DNA of 64,000 nt from Hysterangium stoloniferum (lineage: Eukaryota > Basidiomycota > Agaricomycetes > Hysterangiales > Hysterangiaceae). Shown here piece after piece: positions 8,753-21,048 of the stretch. The notes below the pieces were generated by a model. The model had not been told where the DNA came from and ran no database searches. It saw only the letters and a list, made by a program, of their open reading frames with translations. Position 1 is the stretch's first letter; each line of letters starts with the position of its first letter. Position numbers and translations under genes: made by a program. The stretch covers positions 62,001-126,000 of the forward strand of contig WHVD01000117.1 in NCBI GenBank assembly GCA_015178975.1, read 5' to 3'.

Positions 8753-8928
8753 AGCAGAGTCTGGCAGGTATTCTGGTGACTGATACATGAAGTGACAAAG
8801 GTCAAGCATGGACAGGTCTGACATCCGGAGTCCGGCAGGTATTCTGGTAAACTGATAATTGGTGCGTGTAGGGTGTGGGTGCATATAAGTTAGTGCCCAG
8901 AGTCCAGCAGGATTTCCAGTTGTAACAA
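8753..8928 (-). repeat. Decayed LTR fragment of a related chromovirus
   Basis: Aligns with the inner end of the complete chromovirus LTR. Shared strings include agtccggc, aactgataattggtgc (intact copy: agacgattggtgc) and gttagtgccc, ending in gttgtaaca. Many differences are CG to TG or CA (cggag/cagag, tccggcggg/tccagcagg). It is an older, mutated relative next to the older LTR. Confidence 0.65.
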
Positions 8929-9469
8929 CAACCAAATTTATGGGTAGACTGTGTGAGCTGTATATCCAAAAAACTGCATTTTGAACCTGACACCACTAAT
9001 GATATACTTGATGTTCTTGGTGGAAAGTGGCTGGAAGAAACCTGAATTCAAGCTATTTGCAAGAGATGTAAGGACAAGGAACCTAAGAAATGGGGGCATG
9101 TCAGCTGTCATGTGAATTGGAGACTATTCAAAACTTTGAATATTATTTTTCAAGTCATATTAAATGGTATGCTATCGTCAAGTTTGGGTACAGCTGGAGG
9201 TGTGGAATGCTTAGGTAGCTTACAGTACATGAGCTGTATTACATACACAGAAAAACAGTTTTCTGTCCACTGTGTACATTGTCTGTTGTTGAAATAACAT
9301 AAGCTGCCTTTAGTAAGCTGGAACAAAGTGTAGGGCAACTGTACAGTATAGTTGTACTACACTTATGAATAATATATATGTATAGTATAGAGTCTGATCA
9401 TATAGCCTCTCAGTGAAGCTTTATCACTCACTGAGAGTATTATTTAGAACTGTGCAAATAATCTCAACA
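8929..9469 (+). mobile_element. Probable left flank and LTR of a decayed copia element
   Basis: No open gene. The segment ends in ctcaaca (9463-9469) directly before a copia-type primer-binding site, so its right part is likely the element's 5' LTR; the LTR start is not clear (a TG near 9330 is possible). The sequence is poor in CpG. Confidence 0.35.
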
Positions 9470-10748
9470 GATTATGGGCCCTGCAGAACCTAGTATCAAG
9501 AGTTATGTTGTCCCAAAGCTTGACTGTGATGGATCAAATTGGGTTACCTGGAAGAACCAGACACTGATGGTACTCAGTGCTGGGAAAGGTCTAAAATTTC
9601 ATCTTGAGGGAATTGTGAGGGACCGCTGCTGCTAATGTTTGGGGCAAAGCATGTAATGACCAAAGATAGTTGGGTGAAAGTTGAAGCTATAGAGCAATGA
9701 CAAGATGAATTCCATCAGCCTGAGGCACAAATCAAGGCACAAATTTTCACATCTATTGAGTCAAGTATCCAGATTGAAATCCAGAAGCTGAATACTGCAA
9801 AAGAAGTATGGGACACACTATGTGAAACAGGAAGGAAAGGCATTGTTTGTAAGATAGACATGAGATGCCGAATATACAAAACAAAGTGTGAAGACAATTC
9901 AGCAGTCAAGACACACCTTGACAAATTGATGAAGATGCAGGCCCAACTCAAAGACATGGGTGCTGGACTTTTAAATGACAATTTGGTCACTGTTATCCTT
10001 GGATCATTACCAAAATCTTACTGACCACTCATCAGTATGAGCTCAACATCTGCAACATTCTCTGGACTACCTCCAGAACCAACAAAAGTAATCAGTGTAC
10101 TGATGGAAGAATATGAGAGAACTGTTATTGATGAAAAGAAACTCAAGAGTTCAGAGACTGCTATGGCAGCATCAAAACACCATGGGAAGCATAAGAACAA
10201 TCAGAGATCTGAATGAACCACTGAAGATTTGGAATGTTGGAACTGTGGGAGACAGGTCACATTTCAGTAGGATGCTGAAAGCTGAAGAAAAAGGGCCAGG
10301 GTGAACATGAATGAAAAGGGGGAAAACTGAAAGCAAACACAGCAACATCAAGCACTGAGTTTGCATTCACAATGACATTTTCCAGATCCACATTGTTGTG
10401 TGAAACAAGCCCACATAGACACACTGAAATTGATGTATACAATTCAGCAGCATCCAACCATATGTCCCCCAGTCATCACCATTTTGTCACCTTCAAGGAA
10501 ACAGTACTGCACCCAATAGAAGCCACAGACAAGACTGTTTTTCATGCAACCAGAATCGGAAATATGAAGGTCTCCATACCCAAAGGCAAATCAATGGTAG
10601 ACATACTGTAATATTGAACAATGTCTGTGACAAGTCCAGCTACTCCACATTGCTGAAGGACCAGAAATGCATGATAAGAGACCCAAACAGTAAACTTGTA
10701 GGTGAAGTCCCACTCAGCAGTGACAGACTATACAAGTCAAACACATGA
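9470..10748 (+). pseudogene. Ty1/copia gag-pol relic
   Basis: Starts with gattatgggccctgc at 9470-9484, which is complementary to the anticodon stem-loop of initiator tRNA-Met apart from one G-to-A change. Gag follows in pieces (for example KLDCDGSNWVTWKNQTLM near 9516), then a damaged zinc-knuckle start (CWNCGRQ near 10238), a decayed protease (NSAASNHMSPSHHHF, where the family has DSGAS) at about 10443, and pre-integrase sequence up to 10748 (KCMIRDPNSKLVGEVPLS). Integrase, RT and RNase H are missing. It has many stops and frameshifts, and no function is expected. Confidence 0.75.
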
Positions 10749-11640
10749 GTAGTCATGTACTTACTCCTTAGTTTTAATCTTGAATTAGTCTTAATCTAAT
10801 CTGCTCCTTTGTTCTTTCTGTATGCTCAATATCCAGAACCCACTGGACTCCAGATATCTGGAACTCTCTGGAACTCTGAGTATCCATAAGCACTCCAGAT
10901 ATACATACATATCTGCCCCGATATCCCGCATCCAAAATATTAGTGACTAGTTACAGTTTATTTAGTATAAAATCCAGCCGTTATCTCGAATAGCTAGCTA
11001 ACAATTATGCATTTTTATATTTTATATTCTTATTTGACTACAGGACGGCGAGAACAACATGGTTTGCCGATGTAACAAACTGAGTAGGCGAAATGTTAGG
11101 CGTCTCCGCGTCGATATTACGAGTGCCTGATATGCGACTCATAATACGTATTGATAGCATATATACTGTACTTAGGTAGCTAAAGCGCGAACATAATGTA
11201 TTATTAACGGCTGCGATGAAGTTTATGAATTTGGGTATTATAAGACGTGAGAAACTTCTTATGGTCGAAAAGGTCTGTTAACCAGTTATACAACCACTAG
11301 ATACCGTGTCAACTACATCTATTACAGTCGCGCTACCCCCTGGCACCAAATTACCATAGCGCCACCGATCCCCTCCCCCCTTAGTAGAAGAGTACATCCG
11401 TATTATATTGCATTGGGCCTTGCTCTAATAGACAAGAATGGAATAAAAAAACCGGTCAACGATTTTATATCAATCACACCTCGCGAATTGTGGCGGTGGG
11501 CGTTTCGCTGTGGTGAATGGGCTATGGGCGTTGGCAGCTGAAGCTTCTTTCTTAAGCAATGCAATTCTAGTCCGTATCATTCCAGGAAAATATTATACGT
11601 AATACATAATAGATGGATATAATATACATCTCGTAGGAGG
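10749..11640. other. No gene seen
   Basis: AT-rich intergenic DNA between the copia relic and the 3' end of the potassium channel gene. It contains a short cluster of related words (ggaactctctggaactctg, ccagatat repeated near 10840-10900) but no supported coding frame or RNA gene. Confidence 0.5.
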
Positions 11641-14383
11641 TTAGAACTCCTCAGATGCTTCTATACGCCTTCTCTCAAAGAGCGCTCGTTCGTCACCCTT
11701 TAACCGCATTAACCGCGATCCCGCAGCCAGCAGCCCCGCAAAATCCTCCCGATATTTTTGTACTTCATCCAATGTCCCCCGCTCATCCTTACTGACCATT
11801 GTCGATATAGGTTTGTTTGGATTGTCTCGCAGAGTGCGCTGGATTAGGCCAGCCGTTCGGCCACTTTGAAGGCGCGAATATCGAGAGGTGAATATCTCTT
11901 TCTCCGGGGCCGAATCGTCTCCCTCAGGCTTGCCGGTCGTGGCGGTGGGGTCGGGCCCTGTCTTCACATGGGTTCCTTCGTCTTCGTCTTCGCTCGCCTC
12001 CCCTTTCTCTTGCGCGATCTCCTTCATTAAGGCCTTCACCTCCCTCATTTGAACGTTCTGGTCGGCCTTAAGAACAATGCGGGCCGATTTGCCTCCATCT
12101 GCTTCGTTTAGGTGGGTGATAAGTAGCTTCCGTGCCCGCGATTCTAGAGATATGGAGAGTTCCAGTATTTTCTCTGTCAAGAGAGCGTCTTCATCGCATT
12201 TCCTCTCTTGTTGCCAGCGCACGCCCTCTTGTTCCCCACTACTACTGGCAGCGGTTTCTTCGTCCCCCTCGTGACACTCTCTGGCTATAATTCTCTCACG
12301 TTCTCTGGCTGCATTAACATCTACATTGGCCAGCTTGATAGCACTGCGCTTGTTGAACCCTTCGGCACGATCCAAACGAACTTGTCGCCCCCAGTCTTCA
12401 TGCCACTGCTCGGCAAGGTTCGCATGCGGGACAACAATATGGTTATAAGGCCTTGAATCCGGCATACCAATATTTTTCTCTGTAGCTCCCCCTGAAGCTT
12501 TCTCAGTGACTTTCTCTGCATCGTCCACAATGGGTAGTTCTAGTCCTGCTATAGGCATCCTACTATCGGTTATATTGACCGTCAATTCAGGTTTAAGCCC
12601 TAGTTTGGTCTTTCCTCTGTCATGTGCTCGCTCTGATATCGCGTACAGTACTTGTTGGACAGCTTGTACAGCGAATGAGGCCATGATAGGTACGGCGAGA
12701 AGCGAATAGAGAACGAAAACAACTGTTTAAATCGGGTAAGCTACATTGTGTTGATATGAGCGGTGTCGTCGCACCTCGGCCTGCCGGAGTAATAGGAGCA
12801 TAATCGCCATATCCGATCGTCAGGAAGGAGACATATCTAGGCACCGTAAGAAAGGAAAATATTTTCTGGGAGGACTATGCCTACATAAAATATAGCCCTG
12901 TGCCATAAGCGTATTCCTTTGTAATCGTATCACAAAATAGTCACGTATATAAAAATTACCAACCACATACCTCAAGGTGGCTGAAGATAGCAGTACCTAC
13001 GATCCAAAACACAATCAGGCCTGCTAAGCTGGTCGTAACCTGCCTTAGGCGAATACGAGACTCTTGCTGCTCTCCCAACAGTTCAAGGAATTGTATCTCC
13101 TGGAATAAATCCGGCGCTAGACCTACTTTACCTTCCGCTTCCTCTTTCCGCTTCTCTTCAAACTTGGCCCGAGATTCGACTCTGGTTGCTTCCGCGCGTG
13201 AGTCGAAAAATCTAACAAGCATCGTAACAATATTTCCGAGTTGAGCGATTCCTACAGAAATCATGAAACGTGTTTTTGATGTCATAATAGATGAATTACC
13301 CAAAACAACAAACATGAAAACGAATACACGGGTAACTGTTTGTGTGGGTGTGAAGTCCCCGTAACCAATGGCCAAGAATGTCACTACAGTGAAGTATATG
13401 CCTTGAAAGTACGTCCATTGCTCCTATGACCGGTATTCGGAAAGTTCGTATATATCATGCAAATGAAACCTACCACTTTTGACGACAACAGCGCGAGAAG
13501 GGCAACGTCGATTACGAAGAGAATAACGTTCACCATGAAAAGACGACCAGCAACTCGGATGGATAGTTGCTCTTCTGTTGGCTCATCCCTCCCTATTCGG
13601 CGCTCCAGTATCGAATGGAAGATCAACAAAGCAGTTATTACTCCGCATAACACCAAGGATACAATCCTGACAATAACATATGAGAGAAATCAATCTGTAA
13701 CAAAAGCTGTTTACACTCACGCACACCACAAACCTTCCCAACGCATCGAGTGTGGTCTGAGACCCCTCCCATACACAACAACATTAATCAGAGCAATAAC
13801 AACCTTATAGAAATATATGAATTTCCCAAAGCCGGAAACGCAGAAATGCCTCCCAAGTACACACCTTACATATCCACGACACAATTGATAGACGCGTAGC
13901 GACTCTCCACCATTTAGCACTGGCGCCTGTCGAAAACCGCACAATCAAGAGCGCATTCGCTATGACGTTGAACAACAATCCAACAGCACTGAGTGTGATA
14001 TTTCCTTTAGGGTCCGGCAAAGGAGTCACTCTGGTTGGAATTAGAAAAACATTTGAGTCGGAATCAACAAACCATGATTCAGATAAGGCTGGTATGTCGA
14101 ACAGGACGCTAAAAGGTGCTAAGATAGCAGCAAGGAGAGGCGCAACTCTTGCCCAACTATGTAAATATAAGACGGTCTTGGATGGCCGTATGGAAATGGG
14201 CATGGTTATCTTAGTTGCTTCGTATGTGGGAAATTCACCAGAGATTGTCAACACCAGATATGGCAGCGAGTATGTATCATGGGGAGTGTTGAATACTCTA
14301 CACTGGCCGAACATTTCCCTATTAAGTACAACCGGCTCCGTTGAGCTCTGAGCATTATTATTCTGAGACTTCACGCCACCCAT
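11641..14383 (-). CDS. TOK-type two-pore outward-rectifier potassium channel
   Basis: Seven exons rebuilt from GT-AG signals: 14383-13865, 13803-13721, 13666-13474, 13423-12971, 12916-12885, 12836-12775 and 12722-11641. Introns are 48-61 bp and the joined frame is open for 807 aa. Two pore loops each carry a selectivity filter: TFLAIGYGDF (about residues 280-289) and SFLTIGYGDYAP (about 430-441). Several hydrophobic segments lie upstream (for example LVLCGVITALLIF, FMVNVILFVIDVALLALL). A charged cytoplasmic tail of about 320 residues follows pore 2. This 8-TM/2-pore layout is that of fungal TOK1, which passes K+ outward at the plasma membrane. An in-frame codon at 14467 could add 28 residues; I chose the ATG at 14383. 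It has no functional partner next to it. Confidence 0.9.
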
Positions 14384-17300
14384 GCGGTGTTGGCATGGAA
14401 AAGAAAATGGCAATTCCAATTGGCAGGATGCTTTGAGACATCTATTGACGTCAAGCTCCGTATGCACCCGTGAGCATTTTTATTATTATCACCAAGTCCC
14501 CAAATTTTTGAAGAGTCCATAGTCGATTGTTACCACTCGGCATCCCGGCCCCAGATTTTTGAAGGTGAAGCCGTGGCCGGGATTGGCCGAGCGATGGTTC
14601 CATTGACCCCATCGTCCGAATAGCTTCTTCGAATTTGTGGACATTGTTTTGAAAATCGGCTTGGCGCAGATTTTTTTTCTCCGTACTGCCTATCCTGTTT
14701 CGCATCCCACATTTTTACCGAGTTTCCCGGAAGATTTCCCCCTTGGTCACTTCGACTGATTTTCCCAAGTCGCTTTTCTCCGGATTCTTGTGTATGTGGA
14801 GAAAAATTGACCAGTGTCAATAGATGGAGACAAGCTCGAAGATCTACCACAGTATTACACCTGTCTACAATTTCGGTAGTGTGAGTACTGCAGAATGCAT
14901 TGTCTAGCATTGCTGGATTTTTACTGTTGCATGCCTCGAAAGCCGGAATGTCTTTAGACAGAATCATTTGTATCCCATGTCAATGTGGCATAGCTACATC
15001 TGGGGGGGCTGAGGTGAAGAGATGGATATTTCGTTCCTTGTCCAGCGAAGGATGCTATCTGTTGTTGAAGTCCCCCAATCATAGTATCGGATATTGAAGA
15101 CTGATTAGCGTCTTTCATTGTAAGTTCATGCGAAGTTTGACCCTTAATGAGAGACTCATGAATAAGTACAATCATTATAGATATCATAGACGTTAGTCAC
15201 ACCTAATGCATTTTGGTGTCAGGATGATGAATCCGGTAAGTCTGTCCAGGAGTTAGTGGCAAGCTTGACTGTGTCAAGAGTATATGTCTGATCATTGTTC
15301 CGGTCTTCTTCATGGAAGGAAAAGGAGGTCGATTGCCACTTTCCAATATTTATTTGCCTTGAAATTGGCATTTCAGTCGAATTACAGCCTTGTGAAGAGT
15401 CACGTCCGAGATCCACTGGAGAAAGGAGAAGTCCAACAATTTTCAGTAGCGCTAGTCGGCATATGATGCAGAGTGGTCGCCAGTTCACACAGGCTAGTCA
15501 AACACCTGTGACCCAGTCTATACATGGAGACATCGTTCTTTGTGCACTTACCTTTGCTCCCGGAAGAATACTTCTGCCTATCTATCCCTTCAGGATGGTG
15601 TTCACCTGGAAGATCCTTTAAGGAGGTCATCTTGATTGCCTTGGTAAATTGTCCTCTGCTACAATGATTCATATCCGCAAGTACTACCTAGCTTTCTGGT
15701 GTGTACGGCATTGTCTAGAAGGGCTAGCACTTTGTCATGAATGCAGAGATATTTGAATCATCCCATTACGTCTTCCAATGGCTTGAAATATGGCTTGAAA
15801 TATGGACGAGAGTAGCAGAGAAGTCTTGTTTATAAAGATGGGCTGCCCCACAGCGGTACGATGCTCGGAGATGACACCCCATTTTGGCTGGAGCCATATC
15901 TGTATGTTGGCATCGAAGTAGAATCTAATCACATCGCCCAATTTCAACAAATACGCATCCTTCATGGGCTTTGTCTACGTCCATCAACTTCTTGAGATGT
16001 ATAGCGTCAGGGAACCTCACGAAATGGCCATGTAGAAATGACTATCCACAAACAAGATTTAAGATTGATCTAAGGCTGACATATACTAGTAGCTTTCAGA
16101 ACATACAATGCGCAATACCTGCTGTTGAGACCTAAGGTCAGCATATGCTCATATATAGCATAGTGCCCTGAGATCGGGAATGGGATGCGGGGAAAAAATA
16201 CGATCATAATGCATACCGTACGAAAACCACCGCGTGCTTCACGATCATCGAGTCTGGGTCGTATTTGCTGGAAAAACGTAATTGCGAGTGCCGGTGCATT
16301 CAATAGGTCTAATAGACTCGTCATGTTCGCCTATCCTAAATCTGGCTGGCAAGGAACAGTGGATACCAAGCGACACAACCTCGTGCAATGTGCGGGGAGC
16401 ATGTGCAACGTACTGTACTGTTCATCGGGGGGCAATTTGATGGTTATATGGGTTACATCATCGTCCGCACTAAAGTTCAAGTTCTTGTTGTACAGTATGT
16501 TATGGCACATCATTAATTCCTCATGCCTCATGATCAGATTTAACGCCTAAGTCGGCTTGCTGAGTACTGCCCACATAACTCGAAGATATACAGACCTTTC
16601 GGCAAGATGAGAATATACCCCACATAACGTCCCGATGGGGGGGCACTACATCAGTAATAAGCCTTCTTATGGTCAAAAAGTGAAGAAACCATGCCAAAAG
16701 AGACAGAATTGTTGGCCATTCCCAAATCTTCATCACTATCCGAGTAACCGAGTAAAAAACACGGGACACCGAGTGAGACGCCACAGTCTCATTCTCCACA
16801 TCTAAGGCCACGATCATATGCTATATTCCCCACCACGAATGAACACCGGGCCCCCACGACTACCGCTCATAAACCGGCCTAAATTATATTTTAAAGTGTC
16901 CGGGCTATTCCAATATATTGGTCGTCCTTTGTAGATTTACCAGCGGACTGGTGGTGTCATAACTTTATTGCTGATTCAGAAAATGAAGACTAATTTTGAA
17001 AAAAAATCTCTCGAGTTTCATGGCACTGCATCTAGGGGTGCCTCTGGCCAAGAGCAGTGACATCTCTCCCCCGGTTTACTAAGGAAGGACACAGGCTTGT
17101 CCCATGTATGCAACCAGAAACACTAATTTATTCTTTTCAAGATAGATGACCATTTTTAAAGTCACAATAGATAAATAATTTCAAAAACATTGGATAATCC
17201 ATAGTACAGTTTTTTTCACCAGCTCTCATGATATATTATTCTTTTTTCCGTGCTGATAACTTATTCTGAAAGTCCTTGGGCCTGACAACCGTGTGAACGA

Positions 17301-18057
17301 ATTTGTAATCAACTGTCTACGCCCGTGCACCAGCCAGTGGGTCACCCTCAGGTCATTAACAAGCTACGGGCAATACACCAACATAGGTGTGTAAAGGCTG
17401 TTTTGTATATTGAGAACTGACCTGGTCGACCATGCCTAAAAACAGAAAAAGCACCACTATTTAAAATGCCACTCACTACATCTAGCAATAATAAACGGGC
17501 AGACCTATGTAGTCATAGTATCTGATGGTATAACGGAGATATATCGCGACAGGTATGCCTTATTTTTAGTCCCTCATCTTTCTCAATCTCGTTTTCCAGA
17601 TCACGGACTAATATCTCACTCAGAAGGTGCGGCCGGTTACCCTGCCATTGCCACCATCTCCCGATATATCTGCGAGCACATATGGGGCGCCAGCAACTAC
17701 TGGCGTTGGTGGGTGTATCCAACGGTGGAGCTTTCTTGAATGGTGGGATATGTTCCGGGCTCTAAGTTGAAGAATCCATTACAGATCTGGAGAAGTGACT
17801 ACTAAACGGGAAATCCGATGAGTCACCATCTTATACTTGAGCCTCACGTATGTCTTGCATTATAATATGATGCTTTACCTTGTCAACAAGTTAATTAGTT
17901 CTTGATCATCGGAGTTCATATGGCCTTCTCGCAGACTGCGGTGACAATTAGGACAACCATGGCCATCTTGAGACCGCCATAGAACGCCTCTATGCCTATT
18001 GCCGTGCCTAGTACGACAAACCACTCTCGGCCTTCAAATCTCCTGTAGTATCAACCT
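14384..18057. other. No gene I can support; possible gene remnants
   Basis: On the minus strand three stretches read like protein but do not join into a credible gene: 15965-15735 (MKDAYLLKLGDVIRFYFDAN...), 15187-14954 (TMKDANQSSISDTMIGGLQ...) and 14967-14800 (MILSKDIPAFEACNSKN... with a Cys-rich CNTVVDLRACLHLL). They could be exons of a decayed or rapidly changing gene. 16000-18057 shows only short random frames and AT-rich spacer. Confidence 0.4.
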
Positions 18058-18450
18058 GCGGAAGCCTTCCTCAGGGCATTCACGAACAAGGTTCAAGAGT
18101 ACTTCAAGCTCCCTCGTGAGAACGCCGACACTTGTGATCCATTACAACGGTAGACTGGCCGTCATTCATAGTTCCCGTTTGGCAAGGGGTATCCTTTCAA
18201 TTCCTGGTGACTTCACTGATTTCTTCTCGCTATTCAATCACGCACTATTAGTGGTGTTTGCCTCTTTCTCGTGTATTCTATGCAGGATCCGCTGTTGCTG
18301 TAGAACGGATTTTTTCTTGGGAAGCCGTGATACAATTTCTCTCTGCCGCGCAAGCCTCAGCCTAGACACAAACCGAACTCTGATGTTGGTCAAACAGCGG
18401 CTTCGTCTTGCCCGTGCTGTTGTTGTTCATGATGTTCTAGTCGGAGATTA
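18058..18450 (+). pseudogene. hAT transposase relic (C-terminal dimerisation region)
   Basis: One frame reads AFLRAFTNKVQEYFKLPREN then CDPLQR, then, after frame breaks, RLARGILSIPG. A 79-bp GT-AG intron (18207-18285) follows, then GSAVAVERIFS, and in a shifted frame RDTISLCRASLSLDTNRTLM and LVKQRLRLARAVV. This order is that of the hAT C-terminal dimerisation domain. At least two frameshifts and an in-frame stop break it, and the N-terminal transposase and catalytic core are absent. Confidence 0.75.
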
Positions 18451-19971
18451 GGCTCCCACATCACAGGCCCATGTCTTGTACTCATTTGTAGCTAGGTTAG
18501 TTACAAAATTTGTCCCGTACAACCGTCCTGACCCGTAAACTGGCCGTAGTGATTACTGTACCGTACCGACGAGGGGACTCCCCGTTTGCGTCAACCCCGA
18601 TTAATAAGTATTTAAAATCTTTAACTCACCGTGTTCATAATAAAACAGTATTCTAAAACATGAAATAACATGCCGTATAAATTCAGATTTCATTTAATGA
18701 CAATGTGCCAAATCCATTGAAAGATGAATTTAAGCAGCATTTATCATGCGGCTCAACCCCATGGGGACAAGCGCAGATTCGATCTGCGACGGCCCCTTCA
18801 CAAATGCAGGGATAGCGGCCACCGGCCGACTCAATATGGGGTGCCTTCCCCCAAAGTAAATATTAAAACAATTATGTATTAAATTTGACTTCATTACATT
18901 GTATATCTATATGAAAAAGGGTGAAAAATGTAAAGGGTGTTGACTGGAGATCCATACATGACTAAATGGCTCTTAGCTAACTGCTCATATGTCAATCCGA
19001 CATTTTTCCCGTACTCTGTGGAATTATAGCTTTCGATTGGGCACGGATTCGATGCAGGAGAAGTTTATAGACCGATGGTGTACATGGCCAGTTTGGGAGC
19101 TTCCAGGCCAAGCTTTTCCTTTTCTCAACTCTTTAGGAAGGTACTCCGGACGGCGCCAAGACATAGCAGCAGAGCCACGTTTTGGGCCAAGTTCAGGAGC
19201 TCCTTTACGAGGACATGGTATCAATAGATATTAGCAAACTTCCACATGGCACTAGAGGCTGTCAGTTCCCGCTTTGCATCTATCGGACGTATCCCTGTGG
19301 GATGTTAAATTTTCTGAGAAATCCGAGGTAAACCCGATAGAAGCATGACGAGGAACCGTATTAGGGACATTTTTCCATGCTGTTCCGCCGGGGTTATGTG
19401 TTGTCGGCGTGATCTCGGCTAGCGCAACAAAAAGAGAGATTTCCTCTTTCCCCATTGTGGCTCGCTAATATAGAAGAGTCTTTTGTCCTGTCTTCTCAAT
19501 CTGTCTAGAACAATGGGCTTCGTCTCTCATGTCGGCTTCCCTATGCCATGCGCCAATGAATCCAGTATAAGTACCCTGTATCTCATGGCTGTTTTTCCTT
19601 CAACAGATTCCTTCAACAGAATCGACAAGCTACACCTTGTCCTGTCTAACCATCTACTCACTCAGGTTAGTATACTGACTCTGACTACATACACATTAAT
19701 CACTGACTTATCTTGCAATCTATCAGCTTCGTTCCAGTTGACCCTGGCGGATCAGTATTTCAATTTCTCGGAGCTCCACATCATCTTCGTTCGACTTCGC
19801 CCGTTTCTTCGTCACATCCACTTCGTTATCAATTCCCCATCCATTCATATCGAATTCACACCGGATTTTCGCATCTAGCCTCTTATATTCAGACATAAGA
19901 CTCTTCCATCGCAGGTCGATCTCAGCCCATTTACACCACTTGTTCGTCCAAGTTTTTCCATCTCGTACGGA
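18451..19971. other. No gene seen
   Basis: Spacer between the hAT relic and the BTG gene. Short frames only (for example 19483-19878 plus) without recognisable domains. The last few hundred bases are presumably the promoter and 5' leader of the next gene. Confidence 0.5.
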
Positions 19972-21048
19972 ATGTCTTCCTCCTCCGATCTTGCTTCCCC
20001 ACTCTTCCATACGATCGCGTATCTGACGCGTCCTTTGAGCGGTCGCTACTCCGCTACGACTATAGACCTTCTCCGTTTCACTCTCGGACACCACCTCACA
20101 GCACAATTGGAGAGTAACTGGTACCCCGCTGAGCCCCAACGAGGCTCGAGTCGCCGTTGTCTATTTATCACCCCTCACGGGGTCCCTCCTCGCCCGATTT
20201 ATTACGCATGCCAATCAGCTCGCATTAGCTGGGAAGAGTGGCTAAGATGTCTTGGGAACGTTGGGATGGCCTTGTTCATCGACCCCGGCTGCGTTTCCGT
20301 AAGTTTTCCTGGCGTCAACAAGACGCACATCGTCTGGTCAACCAAAGCCGAGATTCAAAGCAAGCGATCTCACTCAGCCAAGAAACAGCACATTGCTGCC
20401 CCAAATACCATTGAGGAGGATGACGAAGAAGAACTATTCAAGATGATCCGCGACGAGGTTTGCTCCTCCACATCGTGGACCCCGAGTGAGAGCGAGTTCC
20501 CCGCTATCCCGCGGCCCACTATTCGGGTCGTCCTGCCGTCCTCGTTGGCAAAAATCGCGAAACCCGCATCTCCTGAGCCGGAATCCGCCGTTTCCATCAT
20601 TTCCACTTCCAGCCTTTTCTCCACGCATTCCTGCAACAGTTCCCACTCTGACGACACAAGCTCCTCCGATTTCTCTTTCGGCTCCATCGAGAGCACCGGA
20701 ACTACCATGACGCCGACGTCATATGTCCAGCGCCGAGCATTCACAAGCTTGCCTTCGAAATCCTGCGTCAAGCACCCCTTCCTTCTCCCAGCATCGACTC
20801 TGATTATGCAAGCGCCCGTATTTTTCGATGGCAAGGAGGTCGAGGTCGAGGATGGTACAACCCATGGCCGCATTCACGTTAATGCCTCCAAAACGGAAGC
20901 AACGCCCTATGATGGTGGAAAGACGAAGGTCCTCACTGGTGGTGTCATGCTTGGCATGAAGGGAAGTGCGCCACTTACTACCTCTTCGACTCCTCGTTTC
21001 GCCAAGCCGCCTCAAGCCGCCTTCGCTCGTGTCCTCGTACACGCTTAG
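19972..21048 (+). CDS. BTG/Tob-domain (anti-proliferative) protein
   Basis: Single open frame of 358 aa. Residues about 1-115 match the BTG/Tob fold: box A as a long helix then LESNWYPAEPQRGSSRRC (family: HWYPexPxKGsxxRC), and box B as LRCLGNVGMALFIDPGCVSV (family: tLWVDPxEV). In animals such proteins bind the Caf1/Pop2 deadenylase of CCR4-NOT and slow growth; a similar role here is inferred. The rest is Ser/Thr/Pro-rich and likely disordered, with an acidic patch (EEDDEEELF, about residue 146) and a Ser run (about 205-240). I used the first ATG because the domain begins directly after it. No intron is needed. Confidence 0.8.
   Translation: MSSSSDLASPLFHTIAYLTRPLSGRYSATTIDLLRFTLGHHLTAQLESNWYPAEPQRGSSRRCLFITPHGVPPRPIYYACQSARISWEEWLRCLGNVGMALFIDPGCVSVSFPGVNKTHIVWSTKAEIQSKRSHSAKKQHIAAPNTIEEDDEEELFKMIRDEVCSSTSWTPSESEFPAIPRPTIRVVLPSSLAKIAKPASPEPESAVSIISTSSLFSTHSCNSSHSDDTSSSDFSFGSIESTGTTMTPTSYVQRRAFTSLPSKSCVKHPFLLPASTLIMQAPVFFDGKEVEVEDGTTHGRIHVNASKTEATPYDGGKTKVLTGGVMLGMKGSAPLTTSSTPRFAKPPQAAFARVLVHA

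Noticed and set aside
18735-18830. tRNA-like T-arm (gcagattcgatctgcg)
   Set aside because: No matching acceptor stem, D-arm or anticodon arm at the right distances on either strand.
20370-20873. Minus-strand 167-codon frame under the BTG gene
   Set aside because: Shadow frame. The plus strand has the BTG motifs and the full-length open frame.
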